Origin: JAYGED01 sp046582565 | Lineage (GTDB): Bacteria; Pseudomonadota; Alphaproteobacteria; JAAXGF01 | Direction: 5' to 3' | NCBI GenBank assembly: GCA_046582565.1 | Contig: JAYGED010000169.1 | Location: 1 to 5,995 of the forward strand | DNA length: 5,995 nt | In this document: piece after piece, positions 4,709 to 5,995 of the stretch | Layout of the letters: every line of letters starts with the position of its first letter | Position numbering within the stretch: the first letter of the stretch is position 1 | The notes under the pieces: model-generated | Seen by the model: only the letters and a program-made list of their open reading frames with translations | Databases searched by the model: none | What the model was told of the DNA's origin: nothing | Position numbers and translations under genes: made by a program

Positions 4709-5995
4709 TCAGCCCCGCGCGTTGTAGACGGTGTAGGGCGCGAGGTCGGGGATCTCCCACGCATTGTAATAGGCTTCGACGTAGGGCCGCAGCCGTTCGA
4801 TCAGCGCGGCGTCTTCCGTGCGGTAGGCCTGGGCGCTCAGCATAGAGGCGGCCTCGCGGCCGACCTCGTCGATGTCGAAGCGCGTCGGCCGGCCGCCGCT
4901 GAGCACCACCTCGCCGCCGACCAGCACCGTATCGACATCGCCGGCGCTGGCGCGCATCAAGAGAAGCTCGCGCGGATCGGCCTCGGGCGCGATCCAGGGC
5001 CAAGTCACGCGCGCCAGATCGATCAGCACCAGATCGGCGGCGAAACCGGGCGCGATGGCGCCGAGCACGCCTTCCTTGCGCAGCAGGCGGGCGCCACCCG
5101 CCGTCGCCATATGAAGGACCTGTTCCGGCGCCGGCGCCGGCCCGTCGAAGCGCGGCGTGCGGTGAAGACGCATGGCGAGGCGCATCTCGTCGAAATAGTC
5201 CTCGTCGTCATTGATTGTCGTGCCATCCATGCCGAGGGCGACGGTGGCGCCGCTTGCGAGCAGCGCGTTGAGCGGCGCAATGCCGGCGCGCAGCCTGAGG
5301 TTCGAGCTTGGGTTGTGCGATACCGCCGTGCCGGTCTCGGCGAGCAGGTCGATCTCCGGCTCACTCAGCCAGACGCCGTGGGCAATCGAATAGCGCGGAC
5401 CGAGCACGCCCAGGTCATGCAGATGATGGAGCGTTGGTTTGCCGAAATAGCGCGGCCCGTGGAGCATCTCGTAGAGCGACTCCGTAACGTGGGTCTGCAC
5501 ACCGACGTCGTAGGTCTCGGCCTGTTGGGCGATGCGCTGCATGAAGGCGTCGGAGACCCACTGGGGGCCGGGTGGCGCGAACCAGACGTCGATGCGGTCA
5601 TGGGCGCGATAGGCCCGCCACAGATCATCCATGACGGCGAAATAGTCATCCTCGCCGATGTTTTCCGCCGGCGGTATCAAACGCGCGGCAAAGCGGCGGA
5701 CGTCGTCGGGCAGGGTGGCAAGGAATTTGTCGTCCTCGCCGGCGCCAGAGACGAGGAAGCATTGCGTCATCAGCCCGGCCGCGAAGGCGACCCGTATGCC
5801 GGCGGCATCGTAGGCCTCGAGCGCCGCGCGCGCGTTCGCCGCGTAAGTTTCGGTAGTTCCGCGGTCGCTGTGTACATCGACCACGCTGGTGACCCCGGTG
5901 CGGAGCAGCCGCGCGGCGCTCAACAGAGTGCCGAGCCCGGGACCGAGACCGCGCCCTAGGGTGAGCGACAACAACCAGGATTCGAGCAGGCGGTC
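4709..5995 (-). CDS. Amidohydrolase/deaminase of the cytosine deaminase-chlorohydrolase type (N-terminus missing)
   Basis: Convergent to the operon. Reading is open from the right edge (first visible residues DRLLESW) to a TGA at 4711-4709, giving 428 visible residues. A TTG near 5974 is not a likely start, because homology of this type extends further upstream. It matches the deaminase branch of the amidohydrolase superfamily (SAH, guanine, cytosine and triazine deaminases). Numbered from the edge, landmarks are GVTSVVD (34-40), QTHVTES with metal-ligand H169 and substrate-type E172, SIAHG (H206), SHNPSSNLRL (H227) and the metal-ligand Asp in GMDG (D257). They are followed by the C-terminal beta-sandwich (VLGAIAPGFAADLVLID). 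The N-terminal HxH metal motif and the roughly 60-75 preceding residues lie outside the window. It probably removes ammonia from an N-heterocycle or amidine; the substrate is unknown. Confidence 0.9.
   Translation of the reverse strand, partial: DRLLESWLLSLTLGRGLGPGLGTLLSAARLLRTGVTSVVDVHSDRGTTETYAANARAALEAYDAAGIRVAFAAGLMTQCFLVSGAGEDDKFLATLPDDVRRFAARLIPPAENIGEDDYFAVMDDLWRAYRAHDRIDVWFAPPGPQWVSDAFMQRIAQQAETYDVGVQTHVTESLYEMLHGPRYFGKPTLHHLHDLGVLGPRYSIAHGVWLSEPEIDLLAETGTAVSHNPSSNLRLRAGIAPLNALLASGATVALGMDGTTINDDEDYFDEMRLAMRLHRTPRFDGPAPAPEQVLHMATAGGARLLRKEGVLGAIAPGFAADLVLIDLARVTWPWIAPEADPRELLLMRASAGDVDTVLVGGEVVLSGGRPTRFDIDEVGREAASMLSAQAYRTEDAALIERLRPYVEAYYNAWEIPDLAPYTVYNARG

Noticed and set aside
5111..5959. 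Long open frame on the plus strand, 282 codons
   Set aside because: It is antisense to the deaminase-type gene, which has well-ordered family motifs. The composition, rich in Arg/Val/Gly/Ala, is typical of a GC-rich shadow frame.

Overview
The window is a compact, GC-rich piece of a bacterial chromosome. Third codon positions are strongly G/C-biased, and good Shine-Dalgarno sites precede the genes. Protein style and codon use suggest an alphaproteobacterium (Rhodospirillales or Rhizobiales-like), but no marker gene is present and this is only an inference.

Layout: positions 1-102 may hold the last codons of a gene entering from the left. Positions 103-517 have no convincing gene; this region has lower GC and several short inverted repeats, and is the likely promoter and leader zone. 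Five plus-strand genes follow in tight order: an ACMSD-type amidohydrolase (518-1465), a DUF1989 / urea-carboxylase-associated protein (1521-2135), an Asp/Glu racemase or maleate-isomerase-type protein (2159-2983), a creatininase-family amidohydrolase (3010-3798) and an aldo/keto reductase (3795-4619). Gaps shrink from 55 nt to 23, 26 and finally a 4-nt ATGA overlap, so this reads as one operon. A 26-codon ORF overlaps the end of the last gene in the same ATGA way. A convergent minus-strand gene, a deaminase/chlorohydrolase-type amidohydrolase (stop at 4709-4711), runs off the right edge without its N-terminus.

Function: all six genes look like soluble cytoplasmic enzymes, and four belong to families that hydrolyse, deaminate or deiminate C-N bonds or decarboxylate small acids. 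The set looks like a catabolic cassette for a small cyclic or guanidino/ureido nitrogen compound. One possible logic is ring opening by the creatininase-like enzyme, C-N cleavage by the DUF1989 protein, isomerisation or racemisation of an acid intermediate, hydrolysis or decarboxylation by the amidohydrolase, and reduction of a carbonyl by the aldo/keto reductase. The substrate cannot be read from the sequence. The creatininase homologue aligns almost without gaps to my recollection of the Pseudomonas putida enzyme and keeps the metal ligands, but both tryptophans that line the creatinine pocket are replaced. The substrate may therefore not be creatinine, and this is the most interesting point in the window. 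No transporter, regulator, RNA gene, CRISPR array or complete mobile element was seen.
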